DNA of 64,000 nt from OCS116 sp051531935 (GCA_051531935.1 JAOPTR010000001.1:62001-126000), one strand, 5' to 3'. Shown: positions 1 through 9,342, numbered from the stretch's first letter. A program made the numbers and translations. Notes: a model not told the origin generated them from the letters alone.

Positions 1-3000
1 TGCTTTCGTCTTTGGCATAACCCCACAATTCGCGGCGTACTTTGGCATGCATTAATTCGGCAAAAGCCTCCGCCAAACGATCACATAAGCTTTGGAACAA
101 GATGGCGCTATAATCATCACCCGCAGCTTTAAACTCAGCCACTTTATCTTCTTCACCCAAACCTGTGGTTACGGTAAAGCCGCCAATATAATCGGCAATT
201 CCACTGTCTTTTGGCGCAATAATATCGGCCAAACAATCGTTATAACGCCCTGGTTGTTTTTTCATTTGTTGGCGCAAACCATGAAACTTACCAATAATTT
301 CATTTCGGTCATCATTTTTATAAAGCGTAATGTCATCCATGCTGCCAATATGTTCATTGGTCGGCCATGAGGCATCATCAACATTGGCTGGCCAAAAACC
401 AACAACACCACTTGCCTTTGTCCACCGCCCCGCAATTATTTTATCAAGCATGGCCGAAGCATCTTTATAAAGATTTTTAGCTGCTTCACCAAATTTCTCA
501 TTCTCAAATATACTTGGATACGAACCTTTTAATTCCCAACTGGCAAAGAATGGCGTCCAATCAATATATCTTGCAATTTCAGCTAAATCGAAATTGTTAT
601 ATTCCTTCACACCCAAGAATGATGGCTTTTTAACTTCAAAGCCCGTCCAATCAATTGGCAAGGCGTTTGCACGAGATTGCTCTAATGTCGGGCGATCCTT
701 ATTGCTACGCGCGCGCGCGTGTTTTTCGGCCATGTCGATATATTCGGCCAATGTTTCAGCTTGGTAGTCTGCACTGCCATCACCCATTAATTTTGTCGCC
801 ACAGCCACCGCGCGGCTTGCATCCGTCACGTAAATGGTTTGGCCTGCTTTATAATTGGGGTTAATTTTAACCGCTGTATGCACTTTAGATGTAGTCGCGC
901 CGCCAATCATCAACGGAATGTTCAAACCTTCACGTTCCATTTCGGCCGCCATATGGCACATTTCATCCAAGCTTGGCGTAATCAATCCACTCAAGCCAAT
1001 AATGTCGACATTCTCTTCTTTGGCTTTTTTAATAATGTCGGCAGCAGGCACCATAACGCCCATGTCAATCACTTCAAAATTATTACATTGCAGCACAACA
1101 CCCACAATATTTTTACCAATATCGTGCACATCGCCTTTAACTGTCGCCATTAATATCTTGCCATTATTGGTACTGGTATCGCCAGTTAATAATTTTTCTT
1201 CTTCAATAAATGGCATCAGATGCGCCACAGCGGCTTTCATCACACGGGCAGATTTCACAACTTGCGGCAAGAACATTTGGCCAGAGCCAAATAAGTCACC
1301 AACAATATTCATGCCGTCCATCAATGCGCCTTCAATCACATGTAATGGGCGTTCAGCACCAACACGAGCTTCTTCGGCATCTTCGACAATAAAATCGGTA
1401 ATTCCGTTCACAAGGCTATGGGCTAGGCGGTCGTTAATGCTTTTCTCGCGCCACGTTAAGTCAACTTCACGTTTCACACCTTTTTGGCCTACATATTCTT
1501 GCGCCAATTCTAGTAAATTATCCGATGAGGTTTCGCCATTTTCTGGTGTTCGATTAAACAATACATCTTCAATCGCGACTAAAAGTTTTTTTGGAATGTC
1601 GTCATAAATAGTCAACTGGCCTGCATTCACAATGCCCATATCCATACCATCTTTAATGGCGTGGAATAAGAAAGCACTATGCATGGCTTCACGCACTAGA
1701 TTATTACCCCTAAAACTGAATGATAGGTTAGACAACCCGCCCGAAATATGACAATGCGGCAATGTTTCTTTAATGGTTTTGGCCGCTTCAATAAATGCTT
1801 TGCCATATTCATTATGCTCTTCAAGCCCTGTGGCCACCGCAAACACATTGGGGTCAAAAATAATATCTTCCGGTTTAAAACCAACTTCATCAACCAAGAT
1901 ACGGTAAGAATTTGTACAAATTTCGACCTTGCGCTCATAAGTATCAGCTTGGCCATCTTCATCAAAAGCCATCACCACTGTTGCTGCGCCATAGCGTTTG
2001 ATAAGTTTGGCATAATGTATAAAACTCTCTTTGCCTTCTTTAAGCGAAATCGAGTTCACAATTGCCTTGCCCTGCACGCATTTTAGGCCAGCTTCAATCA
2101 CACTCCATTTGGAGCTATCAATCATAATCGGCACTTTGGCAATGTCTGGCTCGGCAGCGATTAGGTTTAAAAATCGCACCATAGCGGCTTCGCCATCAAG
2201 CATGCCCTCATCCATATTAATGTCAATAATTTGCGCGCCATTTTCAACTTGTTGACGGGCAACAGCTAGGGCTTTTTCATAATCATCGTTCAAAATTAAT
2301 TTTTTGAACATCGCGCTGCCTGTCACATTGGTTCGTTCGCCAACATTTACAAAATTCACATTGTCGGCAAATACAAATGGCTCAAGGCCAGACAAACGCA
2401 TCAAGGTAGGCACATCAGGTGCAACCCGTGGTTTATGCTTTGCAACAGCTTCAGCAATGGCCTTAATATGCGCAGGAGTGGTACCGCAACACCCACCGAC
2501 AATATTCACCAAACCAGAAGCGGCAAATTCAGCAATCAAACCCGCCATATATTCGGGGCTTTCGTCATACTCGCCAAATTCATTGGGCAAGCCTGCATTC
2601 GGGTAAGCGCATACAAAACCAGTTGATACATTACCAATAGATTGCACATGTGCACGCATTTCTTGTGCACCCAACGCACAATTAAGCCCCACAGAAAACG
2701 GTTCAACATGGTTGACACTATAATAAAAAGCCTCAGGTGTTTGGCCAGATAGAGTACGCCCAGAAAGGTCGGTAATCGTACCACTAATCATAATCGGTAG
2801 ACGATAACCATTTTCTTCAAATACTTCTTCTATAGCAAATAGCGCAGCTTTGGCGTTAAGCGTATCAAAAATCGTTTCTACCAATATAAGGTCACAACCG
2901 CCTTTAATCAGTCCACGCACCGCCTCACCATAAGCAATGCGTAAATCATCAAATGTCACCGCTCTAAAGCCTGGGTCATTCACATCGGGCGACATAGAGG

Positions 3001-3430
3001 CCGTTCTGTTGGTTGGCCCTAAAGTGCCAGCTACAAAACATTGTTTGCCAGTATTGGCTAAATGTTCAGCACAAGCTTTTTGCGCTACAATCGCACTTTG
3101 CAGATTTATCTCATAGGCATAATCTTGCATTTTATAATCTGCTTGCGCAATCGTGGTTGCCGAGAATGTATTGGTTTCTAATATATCAGCACCCGCTTCA
3201 AGGTATTGCAAATGCAAATTCTTAATCGCTTCGGGCTGAGTTATGGACAATATGTCATTATTGCCTTTTATGTCCTGAGACCAATCAGCAAATTTATCAC
3301 CACGAAATTGTTCTTCACTAAATTTCAAATCCTGAATCAACGATCCCATCGCGCCATCTAAAATTAAAATGCGTTTCGCTGCGGTATCATGCAGCAATTG
3401 AGTGCGTTCTAATGCAATTTCTTTGGTCAT
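1..3430 (-). CDS. metH: cobalamin-dependent methionine synthase MetH (C-terminus off the left edge)
   Basis: Transfers a methyl group from 5-methyltetrahydrofolate through cobalamin to homocysteine, making methionine in the cytoplasm. About 1143 codons are present. Domains in order: homocysteine methyltransferase with the zinc-binding GGCCGT (Cys314 and Cys315), pterin-binding domain, cap/B12 domain with GDVHDIGKN (cobalamin-ligand His769, compare His759 in E. coli), then part of the SAM-binding activation domain, ending inside a RREL-WGYAKDE stretch. About 100 residues of the usual 1230-1260 should lie outside the window. The ATG has an AAGGGA ribosome site and sits 10 bp after the metF stop, so the two are probably co-transcribed with the upstream ArsR-methyltransferase gene. 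Identity is certain; the end is not visible. Confidence 0.97.
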   Translation of the reverse strand, partial: MTKEIALERTQLLHDTAAKRILILDGAMGSLIQDLKFSEEQFRGDKFADWSQDIKGNNDILSITQPEAIKNLHLQYLEAGADILETNTFSATTIAQADYKMQDYAYEINLQSAIVAQKACAEHLANTGKQCFVAGTLGPTNRTASMSPDVNDPGFRAVTFDDLRIAYGEAVRGLIKGGCDLILVETIFDTLNAKAALFAIEEVFEENGYRLPIMISGTITDLSGRTLSGQTPEAFYYSVNHVEPFSVGLNCALGAQEMRAHVQSIGNVSTGFVCAYPNAGLPNEFGEYDESPEYMAGLIAEFAASGLVNIVGGCCGTTPAHIKAIAEAVAKHKPRVAPDVPTLMRLSGLEPFVFADNVNFVNVGERTNVTGSAMFKKLILNDDYEKALAVARQQVENGAQIIDINMDEGMLDGEAAMVRFLNLIAAEPDIAKVPIMIDSSKWSVIEAGLKCVQGKAIVNSISLKEGKESFIHYAKLIKRYGAATVVMAFDEDGQADTYERKVEICTNSYRILVDEVGFKPEDIIFDPNVFAVATGLEEHNEYGKAFIEAAKTIKETLPHCHISGGLSNLSFSFRGNNLVREAMHSAFLFHAIKDGMDMGIVNAGQLTIYDDIPKKLLVAIEDVLFNRTPENGETSSDNLLELAQEYVGQKGVKREVDLTWREKSINDRLAHSLVNGITDFIVEDAEEARVGAERPLHVIEGALMDGMNIVGDLFGSGQMFLPQVVKSARVMKAAVAHLMPFIEEEKLLTGDTSTNNGKILMATVKGDVHDIGKNIVGVVLQCNNFEVIDMGVMVPAADIIKKAKEENVDIIGLSGLITPSLDEMCHMAAEMEREGLNIPLMIGGATTSKVHTAVKINPNYKAGQTIYVTDASRAVAVATKLMGDGSADYQAETLAEYIDMAEKHARARSNKDRPTLEQSRANALPIDWTGFEVKKPSFLGVKEYNNFDLAEIARYIDWTPFFASWELKGSYPSIFENEKFGEAAKNLYKDASAMLDKIIAGRWTKASGVVGFWPANVDDASWPTNEHIGSMDDITLYKNDDRNEIIGKFHGLRQQMKKQPGRYNDCLADIIAPKDSGIADYIGGFTVTTGLGEEDKVAEFKAAGDDYSAILFQSLCDRLAEAFAELMHAKVRRELWGYAKDES

Positions 3431-3440
3431 GATAAATCCC

Positions 3441-4292
3441 TTAAGCAATATTTTTAAGCTGATGGCTAATCGTATATGTAAGCTCGGCTCTGTTCATAGT
3501 GTAAATATGATAATCCCGCACGCCATGGGCATATAGGTCACGCACCTGTTCAACAGCTACGGCTGCCGCCACCATTTTGCGGGTATCAATATCATCATCT
3601 AGGCCATCAAACCGTTTGTGCAACCAAGCAGGTATGCTCGTGCCGCATTTTTTAGCAAAATTAACAGTGCCTTTAAAGTTTATCACAGGCGCTATACCGG
3701 GTATGATTGGCACGTTAATGCCTGCTTTTTCACATTCATCCATAAACCGATAAAATAACTCATTGTCAAAAAACATCTGGGTGATGGCTTGGGTCGCACC
3801 CGCGTCAATTTTGGCTTTTAAATTATCCAAATCGGCTTGCAAACTCCCACTTTCAGGATGTTGCTCTGGATATGCAGCCACGCTAATTTCAAAATCACCA
3901 ATTCTTTTAATGCCATGCACAAGCTCTTCGGCATTGGCATAACCATCTGCTCTAGGTATATATTTTTCACCAATTCCCGCTTTAGGGTCACCGCGCAAAG
4001 CCACAATGTGGCGCACGCCTTCATCCCAATAATTCTGAATAATCTCATCAATTTCCTCGCGTGAGGCATCTACACAGGTTAAATGCGCGGCAGGTATCAT
4101 AGATGTGCTGCGCGCTAAACGTGTCACAATATTATGTGTGCGCTCACGTGTAGAACCACCAGCACCATAAGTTACCGATACGAAGCGTGGTTTGGTTTCT
4201 TCAAGCCGTTTCACACTTTTCCATAAAGTCTCTTCCATTTTTTCGTTCGCAGGTGGAAAAAACTCAAAGGATACATTCAATTTATCATTCAT
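3441..4292 (-). CDS. metF: 5,10-methylenetetrahydrofolate reductase MetF
   Basis: FAD enzyme that reduces 5,10-methylene-THF to 5-methyl-THF, the methyl donor used by MetH encoded next in the operon. At 283 aa it is close to E. coli MetF (296 aa). Visible family marks are FEFFPP near the N-terminus, holding the catalytic Glu; ALRGD, holding the Asp that faces the flavin; and IIPGIAP near the substrate pocket. The gene starts 20 bp after the stop of the ArsR-methyltransferase gene and ends 10 bp before metH. This regulator-metF-metH order is a methionine-cycle operon. The ribosome site is weak and AT-rich, so translation may depend on the upstream gene. Confidence 0.96.
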   Translation of the reverse strand: MNDKLNVSFEFFPPANEKMEETLWKSVKRLEETKPRFVSVTYGAGGSTRERTHNIVTRLARSTSMIPAAHLTCVDASREEIDEIIQNYWDEGVRHIVALRGDPKAGIGEKYIPRADGYANAEELVHGIKRIGDFEISVAAYPEQHPESGSLQADLDNLKAKIDAGATQAITQMFFDNELFYRFMDECEKAGINVPIIPGIAPVINFKGTVNFAKKCGTSIPAWLHKRFDGLDDDIDTRKMVAAAVAVEQVRDLYAHGVRDYHIYTMNRAELTYTISHQLKNIA

Positions 4293-4312
4293 AATTTTGT
4301 ACTTTTATTTTA

Positions 4313-5263
4313 TTAATTTCGTTCAAATAACCATAGTTGAACCGTCAACTGTTCATCTTGAGAGCTTGGCATTCGCTCATCAGGTGGGCAACTTTGTGTG
4401 TCCAATAATTTCATACCCGCAATTTCGGCCCATTCACTCACTTGCGCGGTCGAAAAACCTAGCCGTCTGTGCGAATGGCTGTTGCGCAATTCTTCATTGT
4501 CATGGCTGGCAAAATCTATAATCAATAATTTTGCATGTGGCGCCATAACGCGCGCGGCTTCTTTTAGTACCGATAGAGATTCATCTAAATAATGCAGCAC
4601 TTGATGAATGATAACCGTGTTAAAATGCCCGCTTTCCATAGGCAGATTAAAAATATCACCTTGGCGCACTTGGCTATTGGTAAGCCCTGCTTTTTCTAGT
4701 TTGGCACGGGCGTAAGATAACATTTCATGGCTTAAATCTACACCAATGCTTAAATCCGCTCTGTCAGAAAACAGTTCAAGCATGCGCCCTGTGCCTGTGC
4801 CTAAATCAAGCAAATTGCCAAGCTTATCGCCCAACATATCGCCAATGGCGGCTTCTACTTTATGTTCAGGTATTTGTAATTTGCGCAGGCTATCCCAATT
4901 TTCGGCAATAGAGGCAAAATATTTAGCGGCTTCTTCACTGCGTGCAAGCTTCACCGCATTCAAACGCGATAAATCACGTTTAAACAACTTATCTTCTTCG
5001 CCAACTGTGTTAATAACCGAAGCAACAAAAGAATGGTTACGGGCTTTTTCTGATAGTCGAAAATAAACCCATGAGCCTTCACGATGTCGGTTAATTAAGC
5101 TAGAATCTAACAGTAATTTTAAATGTCGAGATACGCGCGGTTGGCTTTGGCCTAAAATATTAGTCAAGTCTTTTACATTTAGCTCGCCGCGTGCTAACAA
5201 AAGAACAATGCGCAAACGCGTTTCTTCTGCAATCGCTCTTAATTCAGCTAAAATTTGTTCCAT
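4313..5263 (-). CDS. ArsR-family regulator fused to a SAM-dependent methyltransferase (SahR-like)
   Basis: A 316-aa two-domain protein. Residues 1 to about 90 are an ArsR winged helix; its recognition helix lies around residues 38-51 (GQSQPRVSRHLKLL). Residues of about 110-316 form a class I methyltransferase fold: motif I LLDLGTGTGR at 151-160 and an acidic motif II residue near Asp176. It lacks the metal-binding cysteine pair of classic ArsR. ArsR regulators sensing S-adenosylhomocysteine (SahR) are known to control methionine-cycle genes in Proteobacteria. I infer that this protein senses SAM or SAH through the methyltransferase domain and represses its own operon with metF and metH. Two palindromes lie directly upstream. 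RBS AGAGG precedes the ATG. Whether it still methylates anything is unknown. Confidence 0.85.
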   Translation of the reverse strand: MEQILAELRAIAEETRLRIVLLLARGELNVKDLTNILGQSQPRVSRHLKLLLDSSLINRHREGSWVYFRLSEKARNHSFVASVINTVGEEDKLFKRDLSRLNAVKLARSEEAAKYFASIAENWDSLRKLQIPEHKVEAAIGDMLGDKLGNLLDLGTGTGRMLELFSDRADLSIGVDLSHEMLSYARAKLEKAGLTNSQVRQGDIFNLPMESGHFNTVIIHQVLHYLDESLSVLKEAARVMAPHAKLLIIDFASHDNEELRNSHSHRRLGFSTAQVSEWAEIAGMKLLDTQSCPPDERMPSSQDEQLTVQLWLFERN

Positions 5264-5284
5264 GAAGCGCCTCTTTTAATATAA

Positions 5285-5327
5285 AGATATATTTATATCT
5301 AATAAAAGCTAAAGTAAAGATATATCT
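5285..5327. promoter_or_regulatory. paired palindromes, candidate operator for the ArsR/SahR-like regulator
   Basis: In the 138-bp divergent gap, agatatatttatatct (5285-5300) is a 7-2-7 perfect inverted repeat and agatatatct (5318-5327) is a 10-bp perfect palindrome sharing the AGATATA core. The centres are 30 bp apart, close to three helical turns. The site lies just upstream of the regulator-metF-metH operon and could also affect the divergent aminotransferase gene. The binding protein is inferred from position only. Confidence 0.65.
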
Positions 5328-5401
5328 ATCAGTATTTTAAATTTGCAGCATTAATCTCAATAGGATACTGATAGGCGGCGACAAAAATTAAGGATTTTCG
5401 T

Positions 5402-6601
5402 ATGGACATTGAGCAAATTAGAAATGACACCCCCGGCCTAGCGGATCTTATCTATATGAACGCGGCAGGCGCGGCCATTAGCCCCGAGCCTGTATATAAT
5501 GCAATGATATTCATGCTCGATGAAGAATCGCGTATGGGTGGCTATCATGCGCATTACGAATATACACAAGAATTAGAGATTGATTTATACGTATCAGTCG
5601 CCAAATTAATCAATGCCAAACCAAGCGAAATCGCCATTGTCGAAAATGCAACAATTGCATGGCAAAAGGTTTTTTACAGCCTCGCACTGACCTGGCAAAA
5701 AGGCGATGTTATTCTATCCTCCACATTAGAATATGGCGCAAACCTAGTGGCTTTCATGCACGTTAAAAAACTATACGGCATAGAAACCATCGTCATTCCA
5801 GACAATGAATTTGGCGAAGTTGATGTCGATGCCCTAGACGCCCAAATTGAAGATTTAAAATCAGCAGGTAAAAACCCTGTATTGATCGCCATATCACACA
5901 TGCCGTCTAATAACGGCCTGGTTCAACCTGCCGAGGCTATTGGCAAAGTGGCTAACAAGCATGAGATTGTTTATTTACTCGATGCTTGCCAGTCTATCGG
6001 CCAATATCCAGTAAACGTTGCAAAAATTGGTTGTGATTACCTCACCACCACCAGCCGCAAATTCCTACGTGGACCACGCGGTAGCGGGTTTTTATATGCA
6101 AGTAGCAAACAGCTCGAAACCATTGAGCCAAATACGTTAGACTTTTTTGGTGCCGAACTAGATGGCGCTCATAATTATAATCTGCGCAAAGATGCCCGCC
6201 GCTTCGAAGATTGGGAAAATGCCTATGCCTTACGCTCAGGCCTGCATGCGGCTTGCGATTATGCACTCGATTTAGGAATGCACAAAATTTGGAAACGCTC
6301 ACAGGCTGTATCCACAAAATTACGCAGTGCCATTGCAGAAGTGCCAGGCATGCACATTGCCGATTTAGGCAGCTTAAAATCTTCTATCATCACTTGTTAT
6401 CATGAAAAAAGAGCATCAAAAGAAGTGCGCGCGTTTTTAGAAGAAGAAAAAATTTACCTCACACTAGCAGGCGACCATAGCGCCCCATGGGATGGCGAAA
6501 AACGTAAATTACCCGAGAAACTCCGTTTTTCTCCACATTATTACAATAATGAAAATGACATGGATAAGCTGATTGAGATTCTAAAAATCGCAACTCAATA
6601 G
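5402..6601 (+). CDS. class V aminotransferase-fold PLP enzyme
   Basis: A 399-aa PLP enzyme of the class V (cysteine desulfurase-like) family. Visible features are His166, Asp194 in LLDACQS (PLP-ring Asp) and the Schiff-base lysine Lys220 in TTSRKFLRGPRG. The C-terminal LRFSPHYYN resembles the isopenicillin-epimerase/EgtE-like branch. I see no clear SufS-type catalytic cysteine loop, so a true cysteine desulfurase is doubtful. It is divergent from the methionine-operon regulator and is followed after 7 bp by a glyoxalase-like gene, so the two probably form a small operon and may act on a sulfur or amino compound. The substrate cannot be told from sequence. Confidence 0.85.
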   Translation: MDIEQIRNDTPGLADLIYMNAAGAAISPEPVYNAMIFMLDEESRMGGYHAHYEYTQELEIDLYVSVAKLINAKPSEIAIVENATIAWQKVFYSLALTWQKGDVILSSTLEYGANLVAFMHVKKLYGIETIVIPDNEFGEVDVDALDAQIEDLKSAGKNPVLIAISHMPSNNGLVQPAEAIGKVANKHEIVYLLDACQSIGQYPVNVAKIGCDYLTTTSRKFLRGPRGSGFLYASSKQLETIEPNTLDFFGAELDGAHNYNLRKDARRFEDWENAYALRSGLHAACDYALDLGMHKIWKRSQAVSTKLRSAIAEVPGMHIADLGSLKSSIITCYHEKRASKEVRAFLEEEKIYLTLAGDHSAPWDGEKRKLPEKLRFSPHYYNNENDMDKLIEILKIATQ

Positions 6602-6608
6602 GTGGTAT

Positions 6609-7256
6609 GTGGCATTTATATTTGACCATATTGTCATTGCCGCGAACAGCCTGTCACAAGGTGTCGAATATATCGAGCAAAAACTAGGCGTGCGCATTCC
6701 ATTTGGCGGTGAGCACGACCAGATGGGCACGCATAACCACCTAATGCAAATTGGCGAAGGAATTTTCCTAGAACTAATCGCCATAAACCCCGATGCGGCA
6801 CCGCCAAAAGCACCACAAAAAAGATGGTTTGGTTTAGATAATTCAGCTTTGCAAGCTCAGCTTAAACAACAACCTAAATTACTCACTTGGGTGGCAAGCA
6901 CCACCCAACTAGCCTCACAAGCCAAACACTTACCCATTGATATCGGACACATAAACAATGTCTCTCGCGGTGCATTAACTTGGCAAATCACCATCCCAAA
7001 AGATGGCTCTCTCATTGAGCGAGGCCTATTCCCAACTCTCATTCAGTGGCAAAACAATCAGACCCCTGCCCCCAATATGCAGGATTTGGGTTTGCATTTA
7101 ACAGAACTCACACTCACTCACCCAGAGCCAGAGCGCTTTGGAGAATCATTAAAACCATATGTAGCTTCAACCCAATTTGAGCTAAAAATTCAAAAAGGTG
7201 ATTATGGAATGACGGCAAAATTACGCAATAAAGCGGGTAAAACCATAAGTCTATAA
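6609..7256 (+). CDS. glyoxalase-like (VOC, Glyoxalase_3 type) protein, GTG start
   Basis: A 215-aa protein with the N-terminus MAFIFDHIVIAANSL and a following GGEHDQMGTHNHLMQIG stretch. These mark the glyoxalase-like domain PF13468 of the vicinal-oxygen-chelate superfamily; the His and Glu positions suggest metal coordination. Family members catalyse assorted metal-dependent isomerisation, dioxygenase or lyase reactions, and none can be picked here. It begins with GTG: an ATG two bases upstream is out of frame, and AGGTGG lies immediately ahead with an unusually short 3-nt spacing. It is in an operon with the class V PLP enzyme and is closed by a strong terminator. Confidence 0.75.
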   Translation: MAFIFDHIVIAANSLSQGVEYIEQKLGVRIPFGGEHDQMGTHNHLMQIGEGIFLELIAINPDAAPPKAPQKRWFGLDNSALQAQLKQQPKLLTWVASTTQLASQAKHLPIDIGHINNVSRGALTWQITIPKDGSLIERGLFPTLIQWQNNQTPAPNMQDLGLHLTELTLTHPEPERFGESLKPYVASTQFELKIQKGDYGMTAKLRNKAGKTISL

Positions 7257-7270
7257 TCTTAAAACCAAAA

Positions 7271-7299
7271 AAAGGCGGCTCAACCAGAGCCGCCTTTTT
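7271..7299. terminator. bidirectional rho-independent terminator
   Basis: Perfect 11-bp stem AAAGGCGGCTC / GAGCCGCCTTT with a 5-nt loop, flanked by an A-run on the left and a T-run on the right. It lies between converging genes and should stop both. Confidence 0.9.
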
Positions 7300-7314
7300 C
7301 AATCTGTAAAAAGC

Positions 7315-9018
7315 CTATTCACTTTTACTAATGTCAGCACTCATTTCAATGCCATGTTTAGTGAAATCAATCCCAAAGCCAACCTTCATATCACTTTTGG
7401 AAAGTGCTAAAAATTGTTTCATTTGCTCTGCTGGCACGTCAGGTTGATCTTTCATAATTTCTGTTAAAATTGTAAAAAACTCACCATAATGCATGTAAAA
7501 ATCAAAGAAGCCATTGGCATCAATTTCAACATCTTTCATGCTAGCAGACATTTCAGCCGCTTGTGTACCTTGGTAAACATTCAAATGCTTACCAACAGCA
7601 GCCGTTAAAGTTTCGCCACCAATCATATTCACAGATGGAATAATTTCGTTCAGCACGATTGGCGTGCCATCTCCAGGCAATTTCACACTGCGTAATGGCG
7701 GCATCATCATAGAGGCCGTCGTCAATTGAGCAGCAGGGTTTTCACTTGCCAAACTAATCAACCCATCCAATTTTTTGAAATTAGGTTTACCGTCTTTCAT
7801 TTCCACATCAGCGTCAAATAAAGTTACCGACAACCCCATAACACCTTGTGCCATGCCTGCAAACATACCTAGTGCAGCAGGGTTGGCATCACCAATATTC
7901 GATTGCATCTCAATCAATGGCTCACATTTATAATTAGTCTGCATAACGGTCGACCATAATTGAGTTAGCGTGCCAGTCATTTGGTTCATATTAACGCCCA
8001 AACCCATGCTATAAACTTGGCCAGCATCAATGCTAATATGTTCAGGAATAAAGCCACGCAATGCCATTAAGGCAGTATTTGTCGCTTCATTTGTGCTTTC
8101 TACAATCATGCGTGAATTGGCGTTATAAGAATTGTCAGTGATGGTAAAACCATCAGTACCCATAACCGTACGCGGCCAAGATTTTGCAATTTGTGCAAAT
8201 TCAGCACGGCATTCCGGTGTTTGAATGTCTTTCATGTCTGCCCAATCTTCGGCAGATGTAAATTCAAGCGGATCTTTAGAAGTGATTTTCTCAACAATAA
8301 CTCTATGATCAATAAACGCCAACTGAGTGCCATCAAAATCATATTTATCAGTGATGTCTTGCAAAATATCTGTATTACCGAGTGATTTAGCAGGCTTCTC
8401 AATTCCAAGTGCAACTTTTAAATGGCTGTTTTGAATTTCAGGTTTCGCAACTGTTATTGTCACCCAACCATTCACCACTGCAACAATAAGTTCAGCGCTT
8501 TTGTCATCTTCATTATTAGGTTGGTAGGCTTTATATTTAACGCCGTCAATTTTGCGCTCTTCGCTTTTCACATCAGCTTCAGCAGCGGCTGCATCAAACA
8601 CAGTAAAAATCGCATCTGGGTTTTCGGCTTCATATTTAATCACCGGTAAAAAACCAACACCATATATCATCATGCGGGTTTCATCGCCAATGCCATATTT
8701 CTCCAGCAAGCTGCTAGAATCTGTTAAGCTTTTATAATAATCTTTAACAATGGCGCCAAAAAATTTCTTCGATGATTTGTCATCATCTTCAAACATTTTA
8801 TAAAGCTCTTCAGGCTCACCTACTTCAAATAACTCGCTGTTCAAATCCATATAAGTCTTAATCGGAAAAGACTCTAAACTGCCGCTAAAAAATGCGGTGT
8901 CTGCAGGCACATAATCTAGTGCAGGAATTTTAACAACCTGTGCAGCAAGTGGCATAGATACAAATGCAACCGAAGTCGTGAGCGCTATAATTGATTTTTT
9001 GAGTAAGTGTTTTCTCAT
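7315..9018 (-). CDS. exported protein of unknown function (DUF3352-like)
   Basis: A 567-aa protein with a clear Sec signal peptide: basic MRKHLLKKS, a hydrophobic stretch, then PLAA-Q, cleavage near residue 26. No membrane segment follows, so it should be periplasmic or secreted. The mature start, with the motif YVPADTAFFSGSLESFP, resembles the opening 'PADT' motif of DUF3352-type proteins, which have no settled function. There are few cysteines and no catalytic motif I recognise. It is monocistronic, with a long AT-rich leader and a palindrome upstream, and converges on the glyoxalase-like gene. The family link is tentative. Confidence 0.75.
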   Translation of the reverse strand: MRKHLLKKSIIALTTSVAFVSMPLAAQVVKIPALDYVPADTAFFSGSLESFPIKTYMDLNSELFEVGEPEELYKMFEDDDKSSKKFFGAIVKDYYKSLTDSSSLLEKYGIGDETRMMIYGVGFLPVIKYEAENPDAIFTVFDAAAAEADVKSEERKIDGVKYKAYQPNNEDDKSAELIVAVVNGWVTITVAKPEIQNSHLKVALGIEKPAKSLGNTDILQDITDKYDFDGTQLAFIDHRVIVEKITSKDPLEFTSAEDWADMKDIQTPECRAEFAQIAKSWPRTVMGTDGFTITDNSYNANSRMIVESTNEATNTALMALRGFIPEHISIDAGQVYSMGLGVNMNQMTGTLTQLWSTVMQTNYKCEPLIEMQSNIGDANPAALGMFAGMAQGVMGLSVTLFDADVEMKDGKPNFKKLDGLISLASENPAAQLTTASMMMPPLRSVKLPGDGTPIVLNEIIPSVNMIGGETLTAAVGKHLNVYQGTQAAEMSASMKDVEIDANGFFDFYMHYGEFFTILTEIMKDQPDVPAEQMKQFLALSKSDMKVGFGIDFTKHGIEMSADISKSE

Positions 9019-9038
9019 CTTTAATCCCTTTGTGTAAT

Positions 9039-9054
9039 ATATTTAATTAAATAT
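9039..9054. promoter_or_regulatory. 16-bp perfect palindrome upstream of the exported protein gene
   Basis: ATATTTAATTAAATAT lies 21-36 bp upstream of the 9018 start codon, inside a 324-bp intergenic region (9019-9342). A second small inverted repeat, AATACC/GGTATT (9077-9096), follows. Apart from these and the ettA terminator, that region shows nothing. In AT-rich DNA such a palindrome can be chance or part of a -10 region. Confidence 0.35.
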
Positions 9055-9275
9055 AGGTCGTGTATATTCGCTATGCAATACCCCGATTAAGGTATTATGA
9101 AGATTTGTTTAAATTACGGCAATCTAGTGCCATAGGTTTAAATATGTAATTCACCAAACAAATAGCAAATAAACACCCAATCACCATTGGCAAATAGGCT
9201 AATTATAGACAAAAAAACCACTCTTAATTTGAGATAAATCAAAACCGAATGTAAAAACTAAACCCCACCCCAAAC

Positions 9276-9312
9276 AAAAAAACGCCCAACATGTACAACA
9301 CATATTGGGCGT
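9276..9312 (-). terminator. rho-independent terminator of ettA
   Basis: On the minus strand ACGCCCAA-T-ATGT pairs with ACAT-G-TTGGGCGT (13 bp with one T-G wobble, loop GTTGT) and is followed by a T-run, 31 bp after the ettA stop. Confidence 0.88.
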
Positions 9313-9342
9313 CTCATAATCAAGTCAAAGTAAAATGATTGT

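Noticed and set aside
855..1607. Long plus-strand reading frame opposite metH
   Set aside because: The minus strand reads continuously as MetH, including GDVHDIGKN and the pterin and cobalamin blocks. The plus frame has no family features and is a shadow.
3431..5401. SAM or cobalamin riboswitch ahead of the methionine genes
   Set aside because: The gaps between the regulator, metF and metH are only 20 and 10 bp, and the leader before the regulator shows DNA palindromes but no riboswitch core that I can recognise.
5402..6601. Calling the class V PLP enzyme a cysteine desulfurase (SufS/CsdA)
   Set aside because: The fold and PLP lysine fit, but I see no catalytic cysteine loop and no suf genes nearby.
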